Below, piece after piece: positions 32,709 through 44,663 of a DNA stretch of 64,000 nucleotides. The position numbers were made by a program, and so were the translations under genes. Location: positions 1,178,001 to 1,242,000 of the forward strand of contig JAOWBW010000253.1 of assembly GCA_026119855.1 (NCBI GenBank). The letters run 5' to 3'. Every line of letters starts with the position of its first letter. The stretch's first letter is position 1. Source of the DNA: Campanula takesimana (lineage: Eukaryota; Streptophyta; Magnoliopsida; Asterales; Campanulaceae). The notes under the pieces were generated by a model. The model ran no database searches and had not been told where the DNA came from. It saw only the letters and a program-made list of their open reading frames with translations.

Positions 32709-32720
32709 TGGTATCAGAGC
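32709..32720 (+). other. Element E primer binding site (tRNA-iMet)
   Basis: TGGTATCAGAGC begins two bases after the LTR. Confidence 0.95.
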
Positions 32721-32826
32721 TATGGTTTAGCTCTAAGTATAAGTATAGGTGGACTAGAATGACCTAGGAGGGTAGCTGTGTTCGGAGTGAGTAACGGTTG
32801 ATGTTTTATGCAGGTATTTGTTCTAA

Positions 32827-33846
32827 ATGGCTAGAAGAAGAGCTGGTGAAGGATCTAGTGGGACTCCGAACCAGAATGATCTACGGGAAGAGAACCGTGC
32901 AATGTTTCAGGGGATGTTTGAAGCGGCAATGAAAGAAATTCATGACCACGGACCGAGAGAGGAACATGTAGTACCTCCACGTTATGGGTTGGAGCAGTTT
33001 TTGAAGTTAAAGCCGAGTGAGTACGACGGTGAGCCTGATGTGAAGAAGGCCGAGCTATGGATAGAATCAATGGAGAAAATCTACGATTTCTTTGGTTGCA
33101 CTGATGAGGATAGGGTTCGGTTTACAGCTTATATGTTAGTTGGGGCTGCGGAACATTGGTGGAAGGCACTGAAGGCCAGTTGGGATGCTACTCTTGTCCC
33201 TTATGCTTGGGAGTTATTTGTGAGAAAATTCAAGGAACTCTTCATCCATCTAGTGGATCAGAACCAGAAAGAGATCGAGTTCCTCAACTTGGAGCAAGGC
33301 GTGTTGACAGTAGCACAGTACTCGGCTAAGTTCACAGAATTAGCCAGGTATTACGACTACCTTGTGCGGACAGAGGAGCAGAAAGCAATGAGGTTTATCA
33401 GGGGTTTGAAGACAGCTATTAGGACACAGTTAATAGCCCAGAGAATTCAACTTTTTCAGGATGCGGTGGACCGTGCCTATTTGATAGAGCAAGACATTGG
33501 GCATAAGAGGAAGACTGAGATGGTTAACCCGAGTAAGCAAGGAGGGCAGAGCAAGTCACAACCGCAACGATCGGATAACCGAGATAACTCTAGAGGGAAG
33601 CCGATAGTGAGAAATCAAGGTACAAATCAGGGGACACGAAATGGGAAAATCTGCAGTTACTGTCAGAGGGAAGGACACTCAGAAGACAAGTGTTGGAGGA
33701 AACAAGGAAAATGTGTGAACTGTGGTCAGTTGGGGCATTTTGTGAGAGATTGTCTTAGGGGCAGATATCAACCATCCGGGAGTGACGCTGGTACTGCACA
33801 AGGTCAGAAGAGAGATACTTCGGGAAACCCTAAAGGTTTAGGGTAG
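32827..33846 (+). CDS. Element E gag
   Basis: This is an intact 339-codon ORF from an ATG 118 bp past the primer site. Residues about 55-215 are a Ty3 gag/capsid domain (PSEYDGEPDVKKAELWIESM, FTAYMLVGAAEHWWKAL, FLNLEQGVLTVAQYSAKFTE, FIRGLKTAIRTQL). A basic Gln/Asn-rich stretch follows, then two adjoining knuckle-like motifs: CSYCQREGHSEDKC and CVNCGQLGHFVRDC, both C-x2-C-x4-H-x4-C. It ends at a TAG, after which a protease relic follows. This form of gag is typical of Tekay/Del-type chromoviruses. Its being open while pol is gone may reflect youth or retained use. Confidence 0.93.
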   Translation: MARRRAGEGSSGTPNQNDLREENRAMFQGMFEAAMKEIHDHGPREEHVVPPRYGLEQFLKLKPSEYDGEPDVKKAELWIESMEKIYDFFGCTDEDRVRFTAYMLVGAAEHWWKALKASWDATLVPYAWELFVRKFKELFIHLVDQNQKEIEFLNLEQGVLTVAQYSAKFTELARYYDYLVRTEEQKAMRFIRGLKTAIRTQLIAQRIQLFQDAVDRAYLIEQDIGHKRKTEMVNPSKQGGQSKSQPQRSDNRDNSRGKPIVRNQGTNQGTRNGKICSYCQREGHSEDKCWRKQGKCVNCGQLGHFVRDCLRGRYQPSGSDAGTAQGQKRDTSGNPKGLG

Positions 33847-34123
33847 TGTATTTGCGATCAATCAGCACTCATCGGGGGACTCATCAGTTTCAGGAGGTAT
33901 TAATTTTGTGTCGAGAGAGCGAGCGCGTGCATTTTTAGGATCATCGCATTCTCATGTTTATGTGCATTTAGTTGCATTTATTTCTCCTGAGTCTTTGACT
34001 TATGTGTTGTCAGTGTCTACTCCTATGGAGGAGTGTAGGATATCTGATGGAGTCTTATGTGCTCATGTTGTGCTTAAAGGTAGATATAACTTACTTGCTA
34101 AATTTGTCATATTGCTATTATAA
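33847..34123 (+). pseudogene. Element E protease relic
   Basis: In a shifted frame, FLGSSHSHVYVHLVAFISPE and YVLSVSTPMEEC resemble the protease stretch of chromoviruses, where an Asp precedes the SG/SS. The catalytic Asp is not present (FLGSS). It ends before any RT. Confidence 0.6.
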
Positions 34124-35903
34124 GGTTTTGATGTTATTTTGAGAAGGGGAATGTTATGCTTTAGTCGATTGTTGTAGGAGGATTGTCACATTCTCTATTC
34201 CTGATTTCCTAAAATCGTTTTGAGACCGTTTCTTTGGGCAGAATTATACTCATCTTTTCTTATATGGGATTTGAATATATAACTTAGGTAGGTGTCAATG
34301 GGATGTCTGTACCGAATTGTTGGGTGTATGTATCATTTGTAAGATTCCTATTTTCTCCTGAATAGTGCCTAGTGTTTGGAGAGGAACTTGGGTTAAAGTG
34401 AGTTGTTTTGGTACAAGGTGGTAGTGCTAATAATTAGATCGATATCCATATTGTATCGGTTGGGTTATAAGAGCTGAGGATTCAATTGAGGATTTCATGA
34501 TAGGAGATTTTTGTTTACCTTTAGTACATCTTCGTGAGTGCCTCAGAATTGGTTAGTATGAAGAAATGCATGATTGGCTATTAGTGACTAGTATATTGTG
34601 AAAGTTATGATCATTAATGGTGGTAAGCGCGTTAAGTTTGAAAGGACTAAGCACATTTTGAGAGGGCAAGAATTTCTCGAATGGTATTAAAGGCATTTTG
34701 GGTTTTAGTTAAATGGTTGTTTTATGGTTCTAAATCTTCTCTTGGTGGCGTTTCTCGATTTAGATTAAAGGTATGTGAAGACAGTTGGGTATCAACACTT
34801 GGGCATATTAAAGAATACCATGATGTAGTATTGGGTCGGCTGGACTGTGATCAGCTAATAGGTTGTTATGATGGTAGTGAAAGTCGAGCCTAAGCATCAT
34901 TGAGATTATAAATGTATACATGGAAGACTAAGGTGGGTTAGCCATCGAAGAATTTAAGATTTTCTAAATTTCTTTGGAGTGTATAAGCGGATCAATAATT
35001 TAAAGAGGGAATTAGAGGAAAGCCTTGGAGATATAGCCACTTTGGTGAATACTGGGGATGAAAAATTTCTTAGCTTGTCATATTTTAAAAAGCTGATTAA
35101 GCTTGGGATGGTTTAGTGTTTGGAATTTCTGGGAAGTAATACTGAGTAAATGGCTTACAAATGGAAGTATCTTGATAATGTAATTAAAGTTATGAATAAG
35201 GCAAACTTGTAGTATCTCGAGAATTATGTTTAGGAGAAATTGGGGTTCTTCGATTTTAAGGATGGATTTTGATTAGTAGTGGAGATAAGGATTGAAGGAA
35301 GTTAAGTGCGAGAGGTTGTTATGTTGTAAACATTATTTAAGGTTACCATATGATGGTAGAATGGACAATAGAGAATTCGGGAAGTGGCAGAACTATCGTA
35401 TCCGTGGCTAATTGATCCGTCGGGTAAGTGTTTCTAAAATTCGGGTTAATAAATAGAGCTGTCTATGACTAAGGATTGATTGCAATTTTAGTGATATCGC
35501 TTTCAAATTATATTTTGTTGTTATGGGACCAAGTTTAGAAATGATGATAATGGGTTATCAATGTTGGATGGTTATATGTTCTTCGAAAGGAAAATGGGTT
35601 AGTGCAAGTGGGTTGAGAAATACCAAGACTATGATCGTATTATGTTTTATTGCATGAGGAAGATAATTTTAGTAGTGGAATTGATTCCAGATACTATTGG
35701 GATAATGAAAAATAAAACTTATGGGTGATTGGTGATTTAAGGGTTAATTGAATCATGGAGACTATGTCTGAAAATTTTGTTGAGTACTCGATTGAGGTTA
35801 TGAGTGCTATGGGAGAGTCAATATGTTGTCACCTCATTATGACCGCGTGTTGTGAAGTTTGATGAGTGAATTCGTGGGCGAATTCTTTTTAAGGAGGGTA
35901 GAT
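34124..35903 (+). other. Element E interior without recognisable genes
   Basis: About 1.8 kb of AT-rich sequence carries many stops in all frames. I find no RT, RNase H or integrase motif on either strand. It could be pol decayed past recognition or replacement sequence; the intact gag and similar LTRs favour replacement. The 3' end holds the purine tract AAGGAGGGTAGAT just before 35904. Confidence 0.6.
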
Positions 35904-38332
35904 TATAACGACCCGAAAACCCGCCTCTATTTTCGTAGTAATAAATATTTAATTATTTATTTATTTCTTATTTATTTATTTAAATTATTTATTTATTTAA
36001 ATAATTATGTGTGCATTTTGTGTTTCATAACAATTTATGCCTAGCATTTAATTGGTTATTTGTGCTAGTGTGGAGTGTTGGGTCTTAGTTGTTAGTGGGG
36101 AGTATAAGATTATTGTGTTAGTGTGTAGGGGAGGGGGTCTATGTGTAAATTCTTTCAATCATCCTACTTACTCCTCCATCACCCCTCTCCTCCCTCACTC
36201 CCTCATTTCCCAGCTCACTCTCTCCCTCTCTTCCTCCATTGTAGAAGGTAAGTTCTCTTCTCCTTCTTCCCTCATTTTAGTCATCATCCCTTGGTTATTT
36301 CTCAATTCTCATATCACGAAAAATGTTGAGATCGTCGATGGGATCGTAATGAACAAAGAAAATTCGAATTCCGTCAACTTTCATAAAATCCGGGAAAGTT
36401 ACTTTTCCCCATTTATGTTAAAATGCTCATCTTTAACTCTATTGATGTTCTTGTTGATATCCATGGATTCTTTGGTTGAGTTTAGAATTTAATTAGATTT
36501 TTAGTTAAATTGTGGTGATATGAATGTTGGGGTAGAAATCTTGATTTGGGTCATTAGATGTTGTTATTTGGGTCCCTTACTAGTTTACAAGTTGTTTTGG
36601 TGCATTATTATGCTTATTGGAAGTCTTGATTTTGAGTATTAGAGAAATGGTGAAGTTTTGGGTAAGATTAGGTTTGATTTGGTTACCTGGGTTCTTCTGC
36701 GTTTTTCTGAATTTAGGAGGTGCTCGGCCGAGCATATACCTTGACTCGGCCGAGCGGAGCAGACCAGAAAGTCATAATTTTGAAGCCGAGGTTGCTCGGC
36801 CGAGTCATATAGAACTGCTCGGCCGAGCACCCCTGTTTTAGGCATAAATGTTTATAACTTAAAAGTAAGCACCCGGAACAATAAGAAGTCAACCGTAAGC
36901 CTATGTAAACCGTGTAAGGAGTGTGTTAGAGTTATAAAAGTGGTAAATGAGTGTTAGGTGGTTGTCATTACCCCCCCCCCTTTGTTTTATGGTATTTCCT
37001 ACTTTGATCAAATTGTCCGTTTTTCGTTCAACCTTCCGGAGGCCATAACTTCTTCATCCGGACTCCGTTTTAGTCGAGTAAACTATCGTTTTAAAGACCT
37101 TCTAGAGTACTAAGAGATGAGGTGGTTTATTCGGTTGGGATTCAGGTTTAGATTGTGTTGAGTTTTCAGTAGGTGTTCTATAACACAAAACGTTTTCGAT
37201 CGGTCCGTTGTGATGAAGTTTGGGATAATTGTTTGTGTGGGTTGTGGATAACTCTAGTGTTTAAAATGGTTCCTTTGTGAACAAATATGTGTGGAATTTG
37301 ACCAAGTACCGTTTTGTATTTGTTTGGACATCTTTTGATGTGTTGTTGGATTGGTGCACCTTTTTGGTGATTTATTTGAAATGGTTCCCTACTCTGGAAT
37401 CATTAGTTGTTTATTTCAGCTAGTATTTATTACTTGGCATTTATTTGAAAGTCCAGCTGGTATTCGTGGTTGTGTCGGGCGATGGAAAAGATTATAATGG
37501 CAACGAGTCGAGTCCATTATAATGTTGACCATTGTTTAGCCCCATTATTTCCCTCCTCCAGATTGGCCTTGGATGTGAGATGAGCTAGCTCCTTTTTTGG
37601 GAACAGTCTAGCTATTATAAGGGGTTGCGACTTCGTGTCGTATACTCAGTTATCGTTGGTTATTGGTTCCGGTACCGGGTTTTCTCTTCAGCTCTTATGC
37701 TGCTATCGTTGATTGGTTTATCGGCTCTTTGATGCTGCTTATTGATGCTGATCTTCGATGCGGCCCTATCGTCATTGATCAAATCGTTATATCCTTTATT
37801 GGGGGAACCTTGGCTCAATATCCTTTGTTACTTGTTTATTTCCGCTGCTATCTGTTAAATGATATTTGCTACGTGCTATGTGAGGTATTACTATTGTTTA
37901 TTGCATATTAGCATGTCATGTAGTTGCATTAGTAACTTATTGAGATTTATCTCACCCCCTTTCTTTTATCTTTGTTTTTCCTTAACCCCCCCAGGAGGAA
38001 AGGATTAGGATTTGCTGATCGAGAAGGACGTCGAGAGGATTGAGATTTTGGGCAGGTTGTTATTGATCGGTTTACATTATTTAAATGTATATCCTTTTGG
38101 GGATAGTTCTACCAACAATGACGTCATTAAGATTTGTAATCTTTTGTATTTTTGGTGTAACCTTGTGGAGCTTATACTAGTAGTTTATTGTTGTTGAAAC
38201 TTGGATTTCTAAAACTTTGTTTTAAACCTTTTGGGTATAAAAATAGAATTTTTATCTTCAGTATTTTGGTGTATTGTTGTAAGTCGACGTCCAGCTCGCG
38301 AGTTCCGGGCCCGCGGGGTCGGGGTCGCGACA
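35904..38332 (+). repeat. Element E 3' LTR (2429 bp)
   Basis: It matches 30288-32706 with scattered differences. It begins TATAACGACCC (TG changed to TA) and ends GGGGTCGCGACA. It holds four CTCGGCCGAG palindromes (36723, 36745, 36795, 36818) against three in the 5' LTR, the difference being a 14-bp segment. Confidence 0.95.
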
Positions 38333-38337
38333 GATGA
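38333..38337 (+). repeat. Target duplication of element E, right copy
   Basis: GATGA is identical to 30283-30287. Confidence 0.97.
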
Positions 38338-40409
38338 AGGTATTTTTGTTGGGTATGCCAAATACTCTAAAGCTTTTCCTATTTTTAATAGAACTACTCT
38401 AGTAATTGTAGAATCTGTACATGTTACTTTTGATGAGCATTCTCTCCTTGAGCCACATTTGGCTCCAAATGATTCTGATGATTCTGCTGAGAATGTTGAG
38501 ATAGGTACGCAGCCTCAAACTGCACCTGCGCAGAATGATAATCAAGTTAATCAAAATCAGAATCAAGCTAGTCCATCTCTTGAGCATACACCTGATGTTG
38601 CGCCAGAAGTTACAACTCCTGATGCGCACACACCCCCTCCTGCGCATGATGTTTCTCAGCTTCTCCACTTCAGCAAATCACTTTTGATGACCTTGATGCT
38701 GGAGCAAATGAAGTACCCATTGAAGATCTTCGTATTCCTACCACTCAACCTAACTTACCTCCTGAGGTTCGTGAAGTTATAGATCATCCAACTACAAACA
38801 TCATTGGTGATCTCAATGTAGGGGTTCGTACTAGGAGAGCATCAAACTTTGATGATGAGTATCACTCTTTTATCTCCCAAATCGAACCAAAGAAGATTGA
38901 TGAAGCGCTCCAAGATTCAAGCTGGGTTACTGCTATGTAAGAAGAGCTTAACCAATTTGAGCGCTGCAAGGTTTGGACTTTGGTACCCAGACCACATGAC
39001 CAAGGAGTCATTGGTACAAAATGGGTATTCAGAAACAAGATGGATGAGAATGGAAGCATCACCAGAAACAAAGCAATGTTGGTTGCGCAAGGCTATAGGC
39101 AAGAAGAAGGAATCGACTACGATGAAACGTTTGCGCCTGTAGCAAGACTTGATTCTATAAGAATTTTCTTAGCTTATGCCTCTCACAAGAAATTCAAGCT
39201 TTATCAAGTGGATGTGAAGAGCGCATTTCTCAATGGTAACTCCAAGAAACAGTCTACGTAGCTCAACCACCTGGATTTGAAGATAGCAAACTTCCAAATC
39301 ATGTCTTCAATCTTCAGAAAGCTTTGTATGGACTTAAGCAAGCTCCAAGAGCATGGTACGATACTCTATCAAAATTCCTGCTAGAGAAAGGCTTCAAGCG
39401 CGGTAAAATCGATACAACTCTTTTTATTGCTAAGTATAATGATCATTCTTTACTTGTTCAAATTTATGTCAATGATATTATATTTGGTTCTACTAATGAG
39501 TTACTTTGTAAGCGCTTTGAGAAACTCATGAAAAGCAAGTTTGAGATGAGCATGATGGGAGAACTCACATTTTTCCTCGGGCTTCAAATCAAACAATTGA
39601 ATGATGGCATCTTCTTAAATCAAGCAAAGTACACAAGAGACTCGATTAAGAAATTTGGACTTGAGAATACTAAAGCATACGACACTCCAATGGCCACGGG
39701 AAATAAGCTTGACAAAGACTTAAAAGGTAAGAAAGTTGATCAAACTTTATATCGAGGTATGATTGGCTCTCTTCTTTATCATACTGCAAGTAGGCCAGAT
39801 ATTATGTTTAGTGTTTTTGTCTGTGCGCGCTATCAAGCGGACCCTAGAGAAGCGCACTTAACTACTGTTAAACGTATTATTCGTTATCTTTTTGGAACTG
39901 TTAACCTTGGACTTTAGTACACCAAAGATTCGAATTTCTATTTGCTAGGTTATTCAGATACAGATTATGCAGCATGCACAATTGACAGGAAGAGCACAAG
40001 TGGAACTTGTCATTTCCTTGGAAATCGACTTGTTGCGTGGGCAAGCAAGAAGCAAGCTGCTGTGTCCATCTCCACTACAGAAGCTGAATACATTGCTGCT
40101 GGAAGCTGCTGCTGCCAAATCCTATGGATGAAGCAACAACTAGTGGACTATGGAATTAATGAAGGGAATTATCCAATTTTCTGCGATAATATGTCCACCA
40201 TAGCAGTCTCCAACAATCCTGTCATGCACTCAAAGACAAATCACATCGTCATCAAATATCATTTTCTCAAGGACCACGTGGAAAAGGGGAACATTCATTT
40301 AGAGCACGTGGGCACCGACAATCAAATTGCTAATATCCTCAGAAAAGCTCTTAACGCAAAGAGATTTGTCTTCTTGAGAGGAGAAATGGGTATGCTTGAA
40401 CTCAGCTAA
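38338..40409 (+). pseudogene. Element C pol: integrase end, RT and RNase H
   Basis: EGIFVGYAKYSKAFPIFN continues the integrase. After a Pro/Gln/Ala-rich spacer, a frameshift near 38668 and a TAA at 38938-38940, RT follows: GVIGTKWVFRNKMDENG, GYRQEEGIDYDETFAPVARL, and YGLKQAPRAWYDTL after another shift near 39255. The catalytic box reads YVNDI at 39465-39479: the first Asp of YVDD is Asn, so the enzyme would be dead even with the frame intact. A TAG at 39915-39917 stands for Trp. RNase H shows SDTDYAACTIDRKSTSGTC and STTEAEYIAAGSCCCQILWM, with DNMSTIAVSNNPVMHSKTNH. It ends at TAA 40407-40409. Confidence 0.92.
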
Positions 40410-41302
40410 CTTGTCCATACGATTTGTTATTACTAAAAATCTTATGTTTGCTTGACAAGTATTCAAAGGTTAAGTTTCATGCAATCTGCGCAGCCCCTGC
40501 GCAGTAAGTTGATACGCATGGAACAATTCATTTATGAAATTTGAAGAATCTTTGCGCTATTTTAAGCGCTGCGCATAATGTCACATGCGCACTTCTAGGT
40601 GGACCGCAGGTAAGTGTTCTATTCATTAGATTTTGCATATAGGTCCTTGACTAAAAAAGTCAACGCTTAGTCATAAGGGTACTTGTAAAATTAAAATATT
40701 CCCGTGCCTTTATTTTTTTAATTTTCTTAGGAAATTACCTTTTTACCCCTGCGCATGTCCCATTGTCTGCACACTGCAAGATGACAGCGCCTTTTTCGAA
40801 TGTCTGCTCACCATATAATGAGGAAGGTGATGCAACAGCAGTCAGCTTCTTTTCGCTGACACACGCGCGCGCAAAGTCTACGCACGCGCGTTCCCCATTC
40901 GGCCACGTCACCCTGCTAACGTGCGCCTGTCCTTTCACTGACTCATCATTTATGAGGAAGGTGACTCGACAGTGACCTGCTTAGAAACTCACACTCACGC
41001 TTGCGCTGGGCCTGCGCACGCGTGCATCCAGTTGGGCCACGTTATCGCAGCACGTGTCCCACTCGGCATTTCACCAAACCGCTTGCTGATGTCATGCGCT
41101 CAATTTTCCTTTTTTGGTATAAAACCCATCTGCAACCTCCTCTTTCTCTCTCTTCTGCACTCTAGATTTCTTTAAACCTCCATTTTCTCTCTATTCTCAC
41201 CAACTTCCAATCATTTCCTCTTTCTATCTCTTTGACTCCCTTCGATTTTCTGCAAAACTTCTCTCTTTCTTCCTCTTTCGTGAAACATCTTTATCTATAA
41301 CA
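40410..41302 (+). other. Element C region between pol and third ORF
   Basis: This is non-coding, rich in TGCGCA and ACGCGCGC motifs. Its last 190 bases look like a plant core promoter and leader: TATAAAAC at 41118, then a long CT-rich untranslated stretch (CTTTCTCTC, TTCCTCTTTC) up to the ATG at 41303. Confidence 0.65.
41118..41125 (+). promoter_or_regulatory. Candidate TATA box for element C third ORF
   Basis: TATAAAAC sits 185 bp before the ATG at 41303 and is followed by a pyrimidine-rich leader, the normal plant arrangement. It is independent of the LTR. Confidence 0.55.
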
Positions 41303-44300
41303 ATGGCTCCAAAGAAGACTTCAAAGAAAATGCCCGAAATCATTCTTTCCTCTTCTTCTGAGAAAGCTTCTTCATCCTCTCATTCTGGGTCTGAAGAAGA
41401 ACAACAAGTTCCCAAGAAAGTGGTCGAAGATATGGTATGATTTCTTAAACTTTCTCTCTTGTTTTTACGCTTTCCACCATTGTTAGGGTTTAAAGCTTTA
41501 AAAGCTTCCCTTTGTGATTGTGTGCTTGTTTGTTGATTATTTTTGAAATCGATTGTTGTGTTGTGTTCGGTTTTCCCTGATCTACTCTTTCATGTACATT
41601 ATTTCATGATCTATACACTATTTAAGTAATTTCTGCAAAAAAAATTTTGTCCAAAAACCTCCGTGCAAACAAACGGTTTTTCACGTTTTCTGGGTTCGTT
41701 TTGTTGTTGTTGACTTTTGTGTTTACATGGTTGACTCTGTCTCTCTCATGCGGTCATTTTGACATGTTTTTTGTTCAATTTGGACAAATTTTGATTTTTC
41801 ATGTTCTTGATGTAATTCGTGTTCATGAACAGTATTTTCTTGTTCATCAAGTTCTTATCTCTCTCTTATGCTTTGCCTCGCATAAGAATATTCTAAGTGT
41901 TTGTGTTTTGTGCATGATTGCTTGCTTTTGCGCATTACTTTTACGATATTTTATCAAGTATGGAGTTACTGTGCAGAGGTATTTCTGCGCTATCTGCGCA
42001 TGCGCAAAGCTCCATGCGCAATATAAATTGTCTAATTCATATGTGTTGGGCATAATCCCTTCTACTTTATTTGTGGCTGGGAAGTGAATCCACAAGATCT
42101 TAACAAAGACGCTGTTGGGCGCAGATTGATCAGACATCTACACACCTCTGGTATCCTTCCTCTGTTCACTCTGGATCAGCCCTTTTATGTGCCGTCTCTC
42201 ATTGATGAGTTCTTTGAGACTGCACGCGTCATTCCTACAAAGTACAAGGGTGAGAGCACAGACATCATTATGGCTGATGTGCAAAACTGCGAAATCTTAG
42301 TGCACCCCAATCACATCCGCAGACTTTGCGAGTTTGATGTGGGTGATGTGCTTGATACTTTTGATACTGCGTGGCAAGACAGACTTGCGATGAAGTTAGT
42401 CAACGAGCCCACACTTGTCAAGCGATGGTCTGTGCATGATCGCAAAGAGTTCGGTGAGGTGATGTATCACCTATGCACCTTGATTGGCGATTCCCTAAAT
42501 TGCAAGAATGGCAATAAAGGGAAGTTTATTTCTAAGCAGTGGGAATACTGTGCAACCATCTACTTAAAGGAAAAGCTGGATTGGCCCCAGATCATCTGGA
42601 ATGAGATAACTAAGGCAATGACCAGCTATGATACGCACCTCAACGCGTCCAAGCCTAAGTACAGGACGCACTGCCACCTGCTTTCCAAGCTCCTGCTCCA
42701 ATACAAGGACTTGGCTGATTTTGTTAAGAAGAAGCCCATTCTGAAACAGTCATGCGCTTCAAAGTTCTACTCTCAAGCGCAGCTCTATCTGGTGCGCGAT
42801 GACATTGGCAACGCAGACTATTACAGGATCTGGAAGTCTGATTCCGATCCCAACCGAGAGCCATGGTTAGAGGTTGAGCCCAAGGAGGTAACGGTCAAGA
42901 AGAGCGCAGAAGGCTCAAGTGCTGCGCAGGAAACGGCTGATGAAGCCTCCAGGTGCAACAGAAAGGGCATTGTTGAGCCTAAGTCCAAGAAGCACAGGGA
43001 TTATCCCAACGTTCAATCCACCACATGCATCAAAATATCTGAGCCTGCCCCTGCTGCTCAAAGACCCCCCTCCAAGAAACGCAAGGCTGACGATCCTGCG
43101 CCTTTTCCAAAGAAGACCAAATCTACCAAAGGTGCCTTCCAACGCATCCCTACTACTGCGCATGACACTGAGTCACACATGGATCGCACTGGTGATTCAA
43201 AAGATACTGATGTTCAGGGGGAGCCTAGACCCAAGGCCACTGCTGCGCAGGATCCTCCTGCTGCGCCAGCACCTGCTACTGATGATGCTCCTATCTTTAC
43301 TCCTCGTCACAAGCAGAAGGTGCGCAGCAGCGCTAAGGGCACCAAGAAGCGCCATACCCCATCTATTCCTTCCTCTCCAACAGAACCAACTTCCAGCTCC
43401 TTTCAACACGTTAATATCCATGTTGGCAATATGCACAGGGTTACTTCTGTTCTGGATGAAGGCATGGACATTGAGCCTGAGGCTGCGAAGGTTGATGATG
43501 ATGAAGTTGATCAGACTATCAATGCTGCTGGCGTAGTCCCTCCTGAGACTACTCCTGCTGCGCCCATTGATGAGCCTACACCTGCTGCGGAGATTCCACC
43601 TGCTGACATTCCTGCTGAAATCCCTGCTGCTAATCCTATTCCTGAAGATTCTGCTAAGGATGGTGCCATTGCCTCTGAAAGCAGTGAACATTCTTCTACG
43701 TATAGATCTCCTTTGCATAAATCTCCTCCGCGCAAATCCCCTCCACCTGATCCCATCTCAACCATATCTTCTCCCAAGATAACAGAGCAACCGCCTCCTG
43801 CTACTTCAACGGTTCCTGTGGTTTCTACCTTTTCTCTCTCTTCGTCAAATGAGCTGCCCCAAATCCTTCAAGCCTTGAATACTATTCAAGTGAATCAAGT
43901 GGATGTGCAGTCTAAAATGGCCCAACTTATTACTGCATAGACAGTAATCCAAGAGCAGCTTGATGCGTAGCGAATGGAGATTGCTGCCATTAAGGGGGAG
44001 AGTGCTGCAAAGGCAAGTACCTCCGCCAGCCCCTCTGCGCAGCGAGTTCCTGATGACTTAGATAATATGGTCCTGGACTCACTGAAATCAATAGTTGGGA
44101 TGCTTGAAAATGTGTGCACCTATGAAGCTATTGATGATGGGTTCAAGGAGATTCTGAGGAAGCTGCACAAGAATTTATCAGATGGTTTATATGAGGGGTT
44201 TGCCAGTTTGGAAGCGCAGATGTTAGAAAATATTGCGCAAGGTAGACCTGCACAAGATAGTACGCTTAACATGGAAAGTGTCTGGGAGTGCATAACTCAA

Positions 44301-44663
44301 GCGATGAATGACTTTGCTGATGGGTTCAACGCAAGGATAGATCAAGCAATGTTTGACATTCAAGTCAGCGTGAACATCCAGTGCCTCCACACTGACCAAA
44401 GACTTGAAGCTACGCAGGCCACCATCACCATTGCTGAGTAGTCATATTTTAATCAGATGATTGGGCATCAGATGGCCTACGCAGTAAACTTCAGAGAGCT
44501 GCAAGATGATAACAGGGATGTGCGCAGAGGAATAACAACTTATGTTGGAGATGCAGTGGCTTTCCAAGAAAGATTTCAAGTGCTGAAGGTTGAGCTTATG
44601 AATAAGTTCAACAGCCTGCAGAATGAGCTGCGCGAAGCCCTACACCGGATCAACATAGAATAG
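41303..44663 (+). pseudogene. Element C third ORF (envelope position), two exons, interrupted
   Basis: Exon 1 (41303-41434) starts MAPKKTSKKMPEIILSSSSE, a basic-Ser start, and ends at a GTATGA donor. The next open frame starts about 42036-42084 and has no Met for some 60 residues, which supports splicing. The exact acceptor (perhaps GGGAAG at 42084) would leave a one-base mismatch. The body (LPLFTLDQPFYVPSLIDEFF, MYHLCTLIGDSLNCKNG, YCATIYLKEKLDWPQI) may resemble 'putative plant transposon protein' domains. A long Pro/Ala/Ser/Thr stretch (about 42900-43850) and a helical C-terminus follow. In the same frame lie TAGs at 43938, 43968, 44439 and 44661. No signal peptide or membrane segment is seen, so it is not an obvious envelope. 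Confidence 0.65.
41435..42083 (+). other. Probable intron of element C third ORF
   Basis: This T-rich segment of about 650 bp starts GTATGATTTC right after an ATG codon. It includes the perfect palindrome TGCGCATGCGCA at 41995-42006. A plus-strand ORF inside it is hydrophobic only because of the T-richness. The 3' border is uncertain. Confidence 0.5.

Larger units (their letters stand above)
30288..38332 (+). mobile_element. Element E: chromovirus-like Ty3 element lacking recognisable pol
   Basis: E is an 8.0-kb insertion with 2.4-kb LTRs, a tRNA-iMet primer site, one intact gag ORF, a protease relic, then about 1.8 kb with no recognisable RT, RNase H or integrase, a purine tract and the 3' LTR. 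The perfect GATGA duplication and very similar LTRs suggest a fairly recent insertion. It is effectively gag-only and would need a helper's enzymes. Confidence 0.93.

Noticed and set aside
38399..38668. Minus-strand ORF opposite the spacer of C's pol
   Set aside because: Shadow of the Gln/Asn-rich spacer; the plus strand continues a known polyprotein.
41647..42087. Hydrophobic ORF that could pass for a membrane or envelope segment
   Set aside because: It lies in the T-rich probable intron of C's third ORF; T-rich DNA gives Phe/Leu/Val by composition.
43197..43777. Arg/Ser-rich minus-strand ORFs opposite C's third ORF
   Set aside because: Complement of a Pro/Ala/Thr-rich coding stretch; no start context or known domain.
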